Assembly (NCBI GenBank): GCA_018434355.1
Contig: JAHDPL010000007.1
Location: forward strand, 301,557-365,556
Direction: 5' to 3'
From: Sporomusaceae bacterium
GTDB lineage: Bacteria; Bacillota; Negativicutes; UBA1444
DNA length: 64,000 nt
Part shown: positions 16,574 to 24,201 of the stretch, in pieces
How the letters are laid out: each line of letters opens with the position of its first letter
Position numbering within the stretch: position 1 is the first letter of the stretch
The notes under the pieces: model-generated
Database searches by the model: none
Seen by the model: the letters and a program-made list of their open reading frames with translations, nothing else
What the model was told of the DNA's origin: nothing
Position numbers and translations under genes: made by a program

Positions 16574-16631
16574 AACAACCAGACAGTTCAGAAGACTTAC
16601 CCCAATAAGTTCTTCTGCGTGTCTGGTTGTT
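16574..16631. terminator. Terminator between lexA and the MinD-like gene
   Basis: AACAACCAGACA (16574-16585) pairs with TGTCTGGTTGTT (16620-16631), and a nested AGAAGACTTA/TAAGTTCTTCT stem continues it inward, forming one long hairpin. The T-rich tail serves lexA; the other side can serve the converging gene. Confidence 0.85.
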
Positions 16632-16655
16632 CTTCTGTTGAGATTTTTCCTGTAT

Positions 16656-17789
16656 CTAACGATTCTTGCTAAAAACGCCGAGTAATTTACGAACAAAGCC
16701 GCCCATCGTATTTGCCTCCTTCGCTTGCGGCAGACCGACGATTTTGTCAGCGATCCGATTGATGCTGCGTGAGGGTGTGCAATTGGGCTCCAGCAATACC
16801 AACGGACATTGCTTGCGCAAAGACCGCGAGATGGCCTTGTCTTCTTCGACGCCGCCGAGAAACTCCAGCTCTTCGTTCAGGTACTGCGATACGACATTGC
16901 GTAGACGCGAGGCGATGATTCCCGCTTCCAGTTCACTATCCACCTTGTTGATGATGAGACGCTTTTTGGCGCTGGTTCCTAGCGTATGCATGACTTTAAT
17001 GATCGCATAGGCGTCGGTCATAGCGTGCGGCTCCGGTGTTGTGACGATGATCACTTCGTCCGCAGCCAGTAAAAAGTTGGATACATCGCGCGATATTCCT
17101 GCGCCGGTATCCAACAATAAGATGTCCGCCATGCCGTCCAACTCATTAAAGCTGGTGATAACTCGGGTAAATTGCGATTCAGTAAGTTGCGTCAATTCCT
17201 GTAGACCGGATCCGCCGGGAATCACGACAAAACCGCCAGGCGCGGTCAGGGCGATTTCCTGCAGGCTTTTTTGTCCACTGATCAAGTGGCCCAAATGATG
17301 ATTTGCCTTTAGCCCAAGCACGACATCGACGTTGGCTGTGCCCAGGTCAGTATCGATGACCACGACTTTTTGTCCCAACGCCGTGAACGCAACTGCCAGG
17401 TTGGTGGACAAAGTTGTTTTGCCGACTCCGCCTTTGCCGCTGGTGACCGCAATCACCCGTAACGATTTTGGGGCATGTGATAAGCGAGCGACGCGGGAAA
17501 CAGCAGTTGGCCGCATGCAGGTATAAGAGCGCGAACCGGTTAGGTCGCGACCGACTATTTCAGCGTTGAAAACAACCGAACCATGATTGGCGGATGGCAG
17601 CGAAAGTTCAAGTTTGGCGCCGACCGGCCATAACAGAATTTTACCGTTGTCGTAAGGAATGGCAAAAGCAAAAGAGTGCTGCGTCACTTCAACGATGCGA
17701 GAGGAAAACGTCGACAAACCGCTCGCGTTAACAGGGCGAACGGAAATAGGAATACCAACTGTAAATGGATTGTCTGCAACTTGATTCAT
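16656..17789 (-). CDS. MinD/FlhG-like ATPase with N-terminal PilZN-like domain
   Basis: 377 residues. Residues about 10-100 look like the YcgR N-terminal flagellar-brake fold (PilZN): SRIVEVTQHSFAFAIP, LWPVGAKLELSLP, FNAEIVGRD. The c-di-GMP-binding RxxxR and NxSxxG motifs are not seen. Residues 110-370 form a ParA/MinD ATPase with deviant Walker A SGKGGVGKTT at 117-126 and DTGAGISRDV. FlhG/YlxH proteins of this type set flagellar number or position. Here the gene is at the end of a VanW-containing series and not beside flagellar genes, so its cargo is unknown. The PilZN assignment is tentative. Confidence 0.75.
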   Translation of the reverse strand: MNQVADNPFTVGIPISVRPVNASGLSTFSSRIVEVTQHSFAFAIPYDNGKILLWPVGAKLELSLPSANHGSVVFNAEIVGRDLTGSRSYTCMRPTAVSRVARLSHAPKSLRVIAVTSGKGGVGKTTLSTNLAVAFTALGQKVVVIDTDLGTANVDVVLGLKANHHLGHLISGQKSLQEIALTAPGGFVVIPGGSGLQELTQLTESQFTRVITSFNELDGMADILLLDTGAGISRDVSNFLLAADEVIIVTTPEPHAMTDAYAIIKVMHTLGTSAKKRLIINKVDSELEAGIIASRLRNVVSQYLNEELEFLGGVEEDKAISRSLRKQCPLVLLEPNCTPSRSINRIADKIVGLPQAKEANTMGGFVRKLLGVFSKNR

Positions 17790-17821
17790 CGTTTCAACTG
17801 CCCTTCAGATACTGTTCGGTC

Positions 17822-19294
17822 CTAGCGCTGCGGCTTGGTAATCTGGCCCTGCAGCGTGATCGTTCCCTGCGGTGCTCCGGCATTTGTTGCAGCAGGTGTT
17901 TTTTTTGTTTCAACCGGAGCAGGGGTTTTCGCATCTTTGGGCTTGGTACCTATTTTTACAATCCGGTTCACCGGGTCATAGTCGTCTGTTGCCAACAGTT
18001 GCCGTTCTTCTTTGCCGTTAATCATCCGGATACGATAAGTCGATACGCGGAAGCCGCGCTGCGGCGATTCATCGACAACTTCTTTGCCGACTTCCAGCGT
18101 TGGGTCGTTCTGCTTTACTTCCACCGGTTCGATAACCCGATGAACGACATAATCCAATTCGATCGGCGGCGGCGTATCCTTGGCATCGCCCAGAATTGCA
18201 AAATACAATTCATTGTCAGTTACAACCGAATACAACATAATCGGGTGAGCCAGATTGTTTTTGAATTTAAAATCAATATAGCCGTCTACTACAGTCGCGT
18301 CAAACCCTAATGGCACATAACCGATTGCCCGGCCATGATTGCTACGGTCGACAATCTCCAAATTCGCCAGTAACGCTGAATTATAAAGTGTGCTGCTGAC
18401 CTGGCATACCCCGCCGCCCCAGTCGGGCACCAATTTACCGTCGAGAATGACCGGCGCCATCCGGAAACCTTGTTGCTGAGTCCGGTTACCGACAATGTTG
18501 TTGTAGGAAAAGATTTCGCCCGGCTTCAAAATTGTGCCATGAATCCTTTGGGTGGCAAGCCTGAGATTGGCGTTGCGGTCATAGTCCCAGGGTTTGAAAT
18601 GAGTCGAGTACAAGGCGAGGATCGAGTTGATGCCGAAAAAATCCGCATCGCTGATTTTCGGTGGTTGTTTGTTGAATTTGAGGTCGACTACAAACGCCAG
18701 TTGCATTTGTGGATCTTTGAACGCGGTGGCAACCGTTTCGGCAATGTTGAGCGTCCTGCCTTCCACTGCCGGAATCAGCGCGACATTTTTTGATTTTACC
18801 AGTACCAAAAGAGCCGCATCACGCGCCAGACGGTCCGTTTGCGGCGCTAGTCCGCTTAAGATAAGTGCAAGTTTTTCTTTGTTCAAACCAAGTTGAATCG
18901 GCAGATGCAATTCGTGTTCCCGTGTCGCCAGACGATCGTGCCAGCGCTGCATAAAGGCATCGCCGCGACCAAATTTCATACAGGACTCCACTGTTTTCTT
19001 TACGTCAATCTTAAAATCAAGCTCGGCTGTCGGGACAAACCATACTTCGCGCTGGTCTGTCAGCATTACCGGCGTTCCCAGCGTTGAGTGCAATGCCTGC
19101 TGGAGTTTGATTTCTGCTTCTTCGCGAGTCAGGCCGCCAACATCGATATAGGCGACAAAAACATTCGGCAGAATCCGCGAATCACGCAAGATTGCCTGGT
19201 CAGCCGCAATGACGCCGACGGCGGCGAGCAGCAACAAGATGCCAAATAACAGCCACAATTGATGTTTGCGCGAATTCAGACCCCAAAGCACCAC
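17822..19294 (-). CDS. VanW family protein with peptidoglycan-binding and G5-like regions
   Basis: 490 residues from a GTG with GGGAAG six bases upstream. One N-terminal membrane helix (about 12-32) anchors an extracellular part. A PG_binding_4-like region (about 45-230) precedes the VanW domain (about 245-375), recognised by ILKPGEIFSYNNIVGNRT, GGGVCQVSSTLYNSALLA and VDGYIDFKFKN. A G5-like stretch (about 395-460) and a Thr/Pro-rich tail follow. VanW proteins are linked to cell-wall metabolism but the activity is not established. Confidence 0.9.
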   Translation of the reverse strand: MVLWGLNSRKHQLWLLFGILLLLAAVGVIAADQAILRDSRILPNVFVAYIDVGGLTREEAEIKLQQALHSTLGTPVMLTDQREVWFVPTAELDFKIDVKKTVESCMKFGRGDAFMQRWHDRLATREHELHLPIQLGLNKEKLALILSGLAPQTDRLARDAALLVLVKSKNVALIPAVEGRTLNIAETVATAFKDPQMQLAFVVDLKFNKQPPKISDADFFGINSILALYSTHFKPWDYDRNANLRLATQRIHGTILKPGEIFSYNNIVGNRTQQQGFRMAPVILDGKLVPDWGGGVCQVSSTLYNSALLANLEIVDRSNHGRAIGYVPLGFDATVVDGYIDFKFKNNLAHPIMLYSVVTDNELYFAILGDAKDTPPPIELDYVVHRVIEPVEVKQNDPTLEVGKEVVDESPQRGFRVSTYRIRMINGKEERQLLATDDYDPVNRIVKIGTKPKDAKTPAPVETKKTPAATNAGAPQGTITLQGQITKPQR

Positions 19295-19323
19295 AAGACA
19301 CTTCCCATCGCAATATCCTATAT

Positions 19324-19584
19324 TTATTGTGAATCATCATGCTGATGATACGCCAATATCCAGGAAAAAATAACAGCGACCAAAATGGTAAACAAGAGGC
19401 GATTCTCTGTGTCGGCAGACGGCCAGACCATAATGCGCGGCAGGCTAAGCAATAATAGATATGAAAAACCTCCGCACCAATAAAGGGTGCGGAGACGAAA
19501 CGGCCAACGAACCCAGCGTTTCGTTACCGAAAACACGGCAACCAAACTTATGATGATGACGAGGCCCAACAATTCAAACTTCAT
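19324..19584 (-). CDS. Small membrane protein, probably from a leaderless mRNA
   Basis: 86 residues with three hydrophobic segments (about 5-20, 32-50, 63-78), so it is probably an integral membrane protein. I do not recognise the family. There is no ribosome-binding site before the ATG. Instead a consensus promoter (TTGACA, 16 bases, TAGAAT) ends only 6 bases before the start codon, which would put the transcript start at or next to the ATG. It lies between the methionine gamma-lyase-like gene and vanW, all on the minus strand. Confidence 0.7.
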   Translation of the reverse strand: MKFELLGLVIIISLVAVFSVTKRWVRWPFRLRTLYWCGGFSYLLLLSLPRIMVWPSADTENRLLFTILVAVIFSWILAYHQHDDSQ

Positions 19585-19590
19585 ACGATT

Positions 19591-19618
19591 ATTCTATCAT
19601 TCGACAAACAACTGTCAA
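19591..19618 (-). promoter_or_regulatory. SigA-type promoter placed for leaderless transcription
   Basis: TTGACA at 19618-19613 and TAGAAT at 19596-19591 with a 16-base spacer. The ATG of the membrane-protein gene begins 7 bases beyond the -10 element. Confidence 0.75.
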
Positions 19619-19625
19619 ATCCCTT

Positions 19626-20873
19626 TTAATCTCTGGAAGACTGCTCCATCTCCGTCGCCGCCCCCAACAAGGCCAGCAACGAATGTTCGAACGTCAGTCC
19701 GCCCTGCAAATAGACAGCGTACGGTTCGCGCAGCGGTCCATCGGCGCTTAACTCAATCGACGAACCTTGCACAAAAGTTCCGCCTGCCATCACGACCGGA
19801 TCGGGATAGCCTGGCATCGGTGCGGGAATCGGCTTTAAATGGGAATCAACCGGTGAGTATTTTTGCAATCCCCGGCAAAATGCAGTCAGTTTATCAGCCG
19901 ACCCGAGTTCGATTGCCTGAATGATATCAAAGCGGTCCGTGTCAACCGACGGATGGACGTGATATCTTAAAGCGGCAAAAAAGGCCGCGGCAAATAATGC
20001 GCTCTTGATTGCCTGAGCGGTCGTGTGCGGGGCAAGAAACAGACCTTGATAATACAAACGGTACCCGTCCTGGCAGGAACCGACTTCCGCGCCGATACCT
20101 GGTGCGGTCAACCGGCTGGCCGCCAATTCGATCAGGTCGGCGCGGCCGGCGATATATGCTCCGGTTGGCGCAATGCCGCCGCCGGGATTCTTGATCAGCG
20201 AGCCGACGGCCAGATCGGCGCCGACCGCTGTCGGTTCACTAGTTTCGGTGAATTCGCCGTAACAGTTGTCGACCATGACCACGCAATCCGGTCGCACGGC
20301 TTTGATCGCCAGACAAATGGCTTCGATGTGAGCGACCGAAAGCGTTGGTCGTAAACTGTAGCCGCAGGAACGTTGAATCAGCACGAGTCTCGTTTGTCGG
20401 CGCAGCGCAGCGCCGATCGATTCAGGGTTTAGTGCTTGGCTGAACGGCGTTTCACGATAAGTGACGCCGAATTCCTTCAGGCAGCCGGGAACCGAATCTG
20501 GATGGCCGATCACCGTGCACAGGGTATCATAAGGTGTGCCGGTCAGCGCCAATAGTTCATCGCCAGGTCGCAAAACACCGAATAAAGCGGTGGCCAGCGC
20601 GTGAGTGCCAGACGCGAACTGCGGTCGGACCAGTGCCGATTCAGCGGCGAAAATATCGGCCCAAACGGCTGCAAGTTTGTCTCGCCCCTGATCGCCATAG
20701 CCATAGCCGGTGGTCTGGCGAAAATCATAGTCGGAGACCTGATGTTTGCGATAGGCGTCGAGAATCCGGGCCGTATTTTGCAGCGAAGTCGCTTCGATTT
20801 GCACGAACCGGGGTTGCAATTCTTCCAGGATACGGTTTTTGAGTAGAATCAACGATGCAGGAAATCGATTCAC
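19626..20873 (-). CDS. Methionine gamma-lyase-like PLP enzyme (so-called aluminium resistance protein family)
   Basis: About 415 residues. The GTG at 20873 is chosen because AAGGA lies nine bases upstream; the longer frame would overlap hflX. Family features are the N-terminal QNTARILDAYRKHQVSDYDF, TGYGYGD, RPQFASGTHALATALFG, the VDNCYGEF aspartate, and the PLP-binding lysine in GSLIKNPGGG. It starts 5 bases after hflX, an arrangement common in Firmicutes. It belongs to the Cys/Met metabolism PLP family; lyase activity on methionine or cystathionine is likely but not shown here. Confidence 0.88.
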   Translation of the reverse strand: MNRFPASLILLKNRILEELQPRFVQIEATSLQNTARILDAYRKHQVSDYDFRQTTGYGYGDQGRDKLAAVWADIFAAESALVRPQFASGTHALATALFGVLRPGDELLALTGTPYDTLCTVIGHPDSVPGCLKEFGVTYRETPFSQALNPESIGAALRRQTRLVLIQRSCGYSLRPTLSVAHIEAICLAIKAVRPDCVVMVDNCYGEFTETSEPTAVGADLAVGSLIKNPGGGIAPTGAYIAGRADLIELAASRLTAPGIGAEVGSCQDGYRLYYQGLFLAPHTTAQAIKSALFAAAFFAALRYHVHPSVDTDRFDIIQAIELGSADKLTAFCRGLQKYSPVDSHLKPIPAPMPGYPDPVVMAGGTFVQGSSIELSADGPLREPYAVYLQGGLTFEHSLLALLGAATEMEQSSRD

Positions 20874-20878
20874 AAACA

Positions 20879-22153
20879 CTAGTCCTTTCTTTCTGCGATG
20901 TATGCTGACAGCTGTCCGGCCAGCGAAGCCGGCGCCAGGGTTCTGACCCATACGCCTTCCGGGGCGTATTCTTTTTCCTGGACCACCGCCTGTTCATGCA
21001 ACAGATTCAATATTCCCGATTCTTCATAAGGGATCAGCAGTTGCAGCGATCGGTCGAGTTGGCTAAGCATCGCGTCCAGGGAGTCCAGCAAATGATCCAG
21101 GCCATCCCCTGCCGCAGCAGAAATCGCTATGGCGCCAGGCTTCCACAATAACCGGCGAAACTTAGCCGGGCCGTTCAAACAATCGACTTTGTTCATCACC
21201 GTAAGGACTTTTTTGTCTGACGCCCCTAGTTCCTTGAGCACTTCATATACGGAGCGGCTCTGGTCTTCCCACTCCTCCGAGCTTGCATCGATAACATGCA
21301 TCAACAGATCTGCGTAGACGACTTCTTCTAGTGTCGCGCGAAACGCAGCAATCAGCGAGTGAGGCAATTTGCGGATGAAGCCCACGGTATCCGCCAACAG
21401 AACTTTACGTCCTGACGGCAGGATCAACATGCGAATCGTTGGGTCCAGCGTGGCAAACAACTTGTCCTCAACCAACACTCCGGCAGCAGTCAGACGGTTT
21501 AGCAATGTCGATTTACCGGCATTGGTGTAGCCGACAATCGCTACGCAGGCCAGACCTGACTGCACGCGGCGGTTCCGTTGCAACGCCCGCTGAGCCGACA
21601 CTGTTTTCAGTGCTTCTTCAATATCGTGGATTTTGTCGCGAATCGTGCGGCGATCCACTTCAAGTTTGGTTTCACCGGGGCCGCGGGTGCCGATGCCGCC
21701 GCCTAGCCGTGACATGACAAGGCCTTTGCCGCCAAGGCGCGGCAACAGATAACGCATCTGGGCCAGCTCTACCTGAAGTTTGCCTTCGTAGGAATTGGCG
21801 CGTTGGGCGAAAATATCGAGAATCAGCGCTGTGCGGTCGATGACTTTAACTTCTAAGAATTTTTCGATATTGCGTTGCTGGGCCGGTGACAGCTGATCGT
21901 CAAACACGACCGTTGTCGCATTTGTTGCCTGTTGCAGCGACTTTAGCTCCTCCAGCTTGCCTTTGCCGATATAGGTGGCGATGTCGGGGCGTTCGCGGCG
22001 CTGGATGATTGTGCCAACAACTTCGCCGCCGGCAGTCTCGACCAATCGCTCAAGTTCAGCCAGCGTTTCATTAATGTTCTGTTCTTTGTCAATATCTGTG
22101 CCGACCAGGATCACTGTTTCCTGCGGCGCGGCGCTGTTGAAAATTTCTTTCAT
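20879..22153 (-). CDS. hflX: Ribosome-associated GTPase HflX
   Basis: 424 residues. An N-terminal HflX domain with RRERPDIATYIGKGKLEEL and the glycine-rich LGGKGLVMSRLGGGIGTRG linker is followed by a coiled-coil segment. The GTPase domain has G1 GYTNAGKSTLLN, G3 DTVGFIRKLPH and G4 NKVD. HflX splits stalled 70S ribosomes. It follows hfq in the mutSL-miaA-hfq-hflX series, as in many bacteria, but a terminator hairpin sits in the hfq-hflX gap. Confidence 0.96.
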   Translation of the reverse strand: MKEIFNSAAPQETVILVGTDIDKEQNINETLAELERLVETAGGEVVGTIIQRRERPDIATYIGKGKLEELKSLQQATNATTVVFDDQLSPAQQRNIEKFLEVKVIDRTALILDIFAQRANSYEGKLQVELAQMRYLLPRLGGKGLVMSRLGGGIGTRGPGETKLEVDRRTIRDKIHDIEEALKTVSAQRALQRNRRVQSGLACVAIVGYTNAGKSTLLNRLTAAGVLVEDKLFATLDPTIRMLILPSGRKVLLADTVGFIRKLPHSLIAAFRATLEEVVYADLLMHVIDASSEEWEDQSRSVYEVLKELGASDKKVLTVMNKVDCLNGPAKFRRLLWKPGAIAISAAAGDGLDHLLDSLDAMLSQLDRSLQLLIPYEESGILNLLHEQAVVQEKEYAPEGVWVRTLAPASLAGQLSAYIAERKD

Positions 22154-22163
22154 CGATTCACAT

Positions 22164-22193
22164 AAAAAGCCCCAGGCGGTGAACCCGGGGCTT
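22164..22193 (-). terminator. Terminator or attenuating hairpin after hfq
   Basis: Read on the minus strand, AAGCCCC and GGGGCTT (22193-22187 and 22173-22167) form a GC-rich stem around a 13-base loop, ending in a T-run. It lies between hfq and hflX and should reduce read-through into hflX. Confidence 0.75.
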
Positions 22194-22206
22194 ATCCTTT
22201 CGAATA

Positions 22207-22461
22207 TTATTGGCTCGCCGGTTCTTCCCGTTTATCTGAAAATATCGCCTGCAGCGGTCGAATCGGCGTGATGGTCGAGATGGCGTGTTTGTAAACCAAC
22301 TGGTGTTTGCCATCGTTCTCCAGAATCACCGTGAAGTTGTCGAACCCCTTCACTGCTCCTCGCAGTTGAAAGCCATTTGCCAGGTAAATGATTACCGGGA
22401 TGTTTTCTTTACGGATCTGATTAAGAAAGTTATCTTGTAGATTCAACAACTTTGTGTTCAT
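22207..22461 (-). CDS. hfq: RNA chaperone Hfq
   Basis: 84 residues. Sm1 includes [20 protein letters not shown] and [21 protein letters not shown]; Sm2 contains the KH-type motif [10 protein letters not shown] (Tyr-Lys-His). Hfq forms hexamers that pair small RNAs with mRNAs. ATG is preceded by GGGAGG. It follows miaA by 34 bases. Confidence 0.98.
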   Translation of the reverse strand: MNTKLLNLQDNFLNQIRKENIPVIIYLANGFQLRGAVKGFDNFTVILENDGKHQLVYKHAISTITPIRPLQAIFSDKREEPASQ

Positions 22462-22495
22462 GACACACCTCCCGTCGCTTGCTTACACAGTAATT

Positions 22496-23404
22496 CTACT
22501 TTATTGCATATCTTTCCGCAACCCGCCTGAGTATCAGATCCAGCGCCATATCCATTGTCGACGTCGAATCCAGTTCGATCCATTCCAGATAGGACATCCG
22601 ACGAAACCAGGTCAACTGTCGCTTGGCATAGCGCCGGCTGGCCATTTTTACCTGTTCAACCGCCATTTCCAGCGGCAGGTTGTTCTGGATGGCAGCAATA
22701 AATTCCTTGTAACCGATCGCCTGCAAGGCGGTGGCATTGGCGGTCAGGCCTTGGGTCAAAATGGCATCGATTTCCGCCAACAGCCCCTGCTCCACCATCT
22801 GGTCGACCCGCTGATCAATCCGATGATACAAAGCCTGACGATCCATCGTTAATCCGAACGACAGACAGTCATACTGCAACTGCGCCGCCTTGTCTGTTGA
22901 CAGCGGTTGATTCTCCGTCGTGATGACCTCCAGCGCCCGTAATATCCGTTTGCGGTCGTTGGGATGAATCCGGCCTGCCGTCAGAGGATCGCGTTCATTC
23001 AATCTTTCGTATAAGGTGTCAGTCGGTTCGGCGTCGTCGCGAAGAGTCGTAATTGGCGTGGGATTGAACTGGTAGCCTTCCAGCAAGGCCTGGATGTATA
23101 GCCCGGTTCCGCCGACCAGAATCGGCAGCTTGCCCCGTCGGTTCACCTCATCGATTGCGACTGCGGCGAGCTGTTGAAAATCGACAACCGAAAAAGGCTC
23201 CGTCGGTCGCCGGATATCGATCAGATGGTGTGGCACTATTTTTTGCTCGGAAACGGACGGCTTGGCTGTGCCGATGTCCAGTCCCCTATACACGCACATG
23301 GAGTCGCCGGAAATGATTTCTCCGTCCAATTGCTGCGCCAGTCGCAGCGCCAGCGCACTTTTGCCTACAGCGGTCGGCCCGGCGATCACGATCAGTCGGT
23401 TCAA
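22496..23404 (-). CDS. miaA: tRNA dimethylallyltransferase MiaA
   Basis: 302 residues with a TTG start that overlaps the preceding methyltransferase stop. The P-loop is GPTAVGKSALA; other blocks are EIISGDSMCVYRGLDIGTAKP, LVGGTGLYIQAL and RRYAKRQLTWFRR. The enzyme adds a dimethylallyl group to A37 of UNN-decoding tRNAs. The partner methylthiotransferase MiaB is encoded upstream in the same series. Confidence 0.97.
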   Translation of the reverse strand: MNRLIVIAGPTAVGKSALALRLAQQLDGEIISGDSMCVYRGLDIGTAKPSVSEQKIVPHHLIDIRRPTEPFSVVDFQQLAAVAIDEVNRRGKLPILVGGTGLYIQALLEGYQFNPTPITTLRDDAEPTDTLYERLNERDPLTAGRIHPNDRKRILRALEVITTENQPLSTDKAAQLQYDCLSFGLTMDRQALYHRIDQRVDQMVEQGLLAEIDAILTQGLTANATALQAIGYKEFIAAIQNNLPLEMAVEQVKMASRRYAKRQLTWFRRMSYLEWIELDSTSTMDMALDLILRRVAERYAIK

Positions 23405-24201
23405 TCCGGTTCTTCCCCCTTGAGTAGTATGCCATACTGCAGCGAACTATGTTGGCCGCCGGCAAAGTGCCGGATGCCGAGCCGAGCAAATTCACTGCTG
23501 CCGGATAATTCTTTGATCACGACCCGTGACTTAGCGACTCTGAGGGCTTGCTGCAGCGTCTCGCGGGACAGCGGCCTTGCATCGGCGTAATCGCGCAGCG
23601 ATTGGATGCCGCTACTGGATTTCTTCGGACGACGGAACATTGGGTCAAAATAGACGACATCGAAAGCGTAATCAGTCAGTTCAGGCAAATACGCCGCGTG
23701 GTCTGTCGGCACAACTTCGATTCGACCAGCGGCGGCGCGCAACTCTGGGCTGGCATCGACAAAATTGGTTTGCAGGGTTTCGAGACCAAAGCGGGTCATA
23801 AGTGCAACCAGCGGAACCGATTCCAATCCGCAAACACTCCCCGTCTCTCCCACCACATGCGCGGCAACCAACGCATCAGCCGCCAGGCCCAGCGTGCAAT
23901 CCAGCACTCTCATCCCCGGCGCCAGCCCCAGCGCTCTTACAAGTGGATCGTTACCACCGCGTAACAAGTTAAGAATGCGCAGCTCCGATAAACCACGATG
24001 AAAAAAGAATTTTCCGGCCGAATTCGTCACAACGGGTTGTTGATTTTCAAATACGATAATTACTGTCGCATTTGTATTGCTCTGTAATTCCTGCATCGAT
24101 TGTCGGTTTCTGGCGACAAAAGGAATACCAAGTTGTTGGGCAAATATTTCCGCCGCAGCAATATCGGCGGTAATCTCTCGTAAAGAAGTCGTAACGATCA
24201 T
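23401..24201 (-). CDS. Class I SAM-dependent methyltransferase (RsmJ-like)
   Basis: 266 residues. A Rossmann methyltransferase core is visible: GMRVLDCTLGLAADAL (motif I) about residue 97, GLES, and VVYFDPMFRRP (motif IV) about residue 182. The DPMF motif resembles RsmJ-type 16S rRNA methyltransferases, but the overall call is tentative. The gene overlaps mutL and miaA by 4 bases each (ATGA and TTGA), so translation is likely coupled. Confidence 0.75.
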   Translation of the reverse strand: MIVTTSLREITADIAAAEIFAQQLGIPFVARNRQSMQELQSNTNATVIIVFENQQPVVTNSAGKFFFHRGLSELRILNLLRGGNDPLVRALGLAPGMRVLDCTLGLAADALVAAHVVGETGSVCGLESVPLVALMTRFGLETLQTNFVDASPELRAAAGRIEVVPTDHAAYLPELTDYAFDVVYFDPMFRRPKKSSSGIQSLRDYADARPLSRETLQQALRVAKSRVVIKELSGSSEFARLGIRHFAGGQHSSLQYGILLKGEEPD

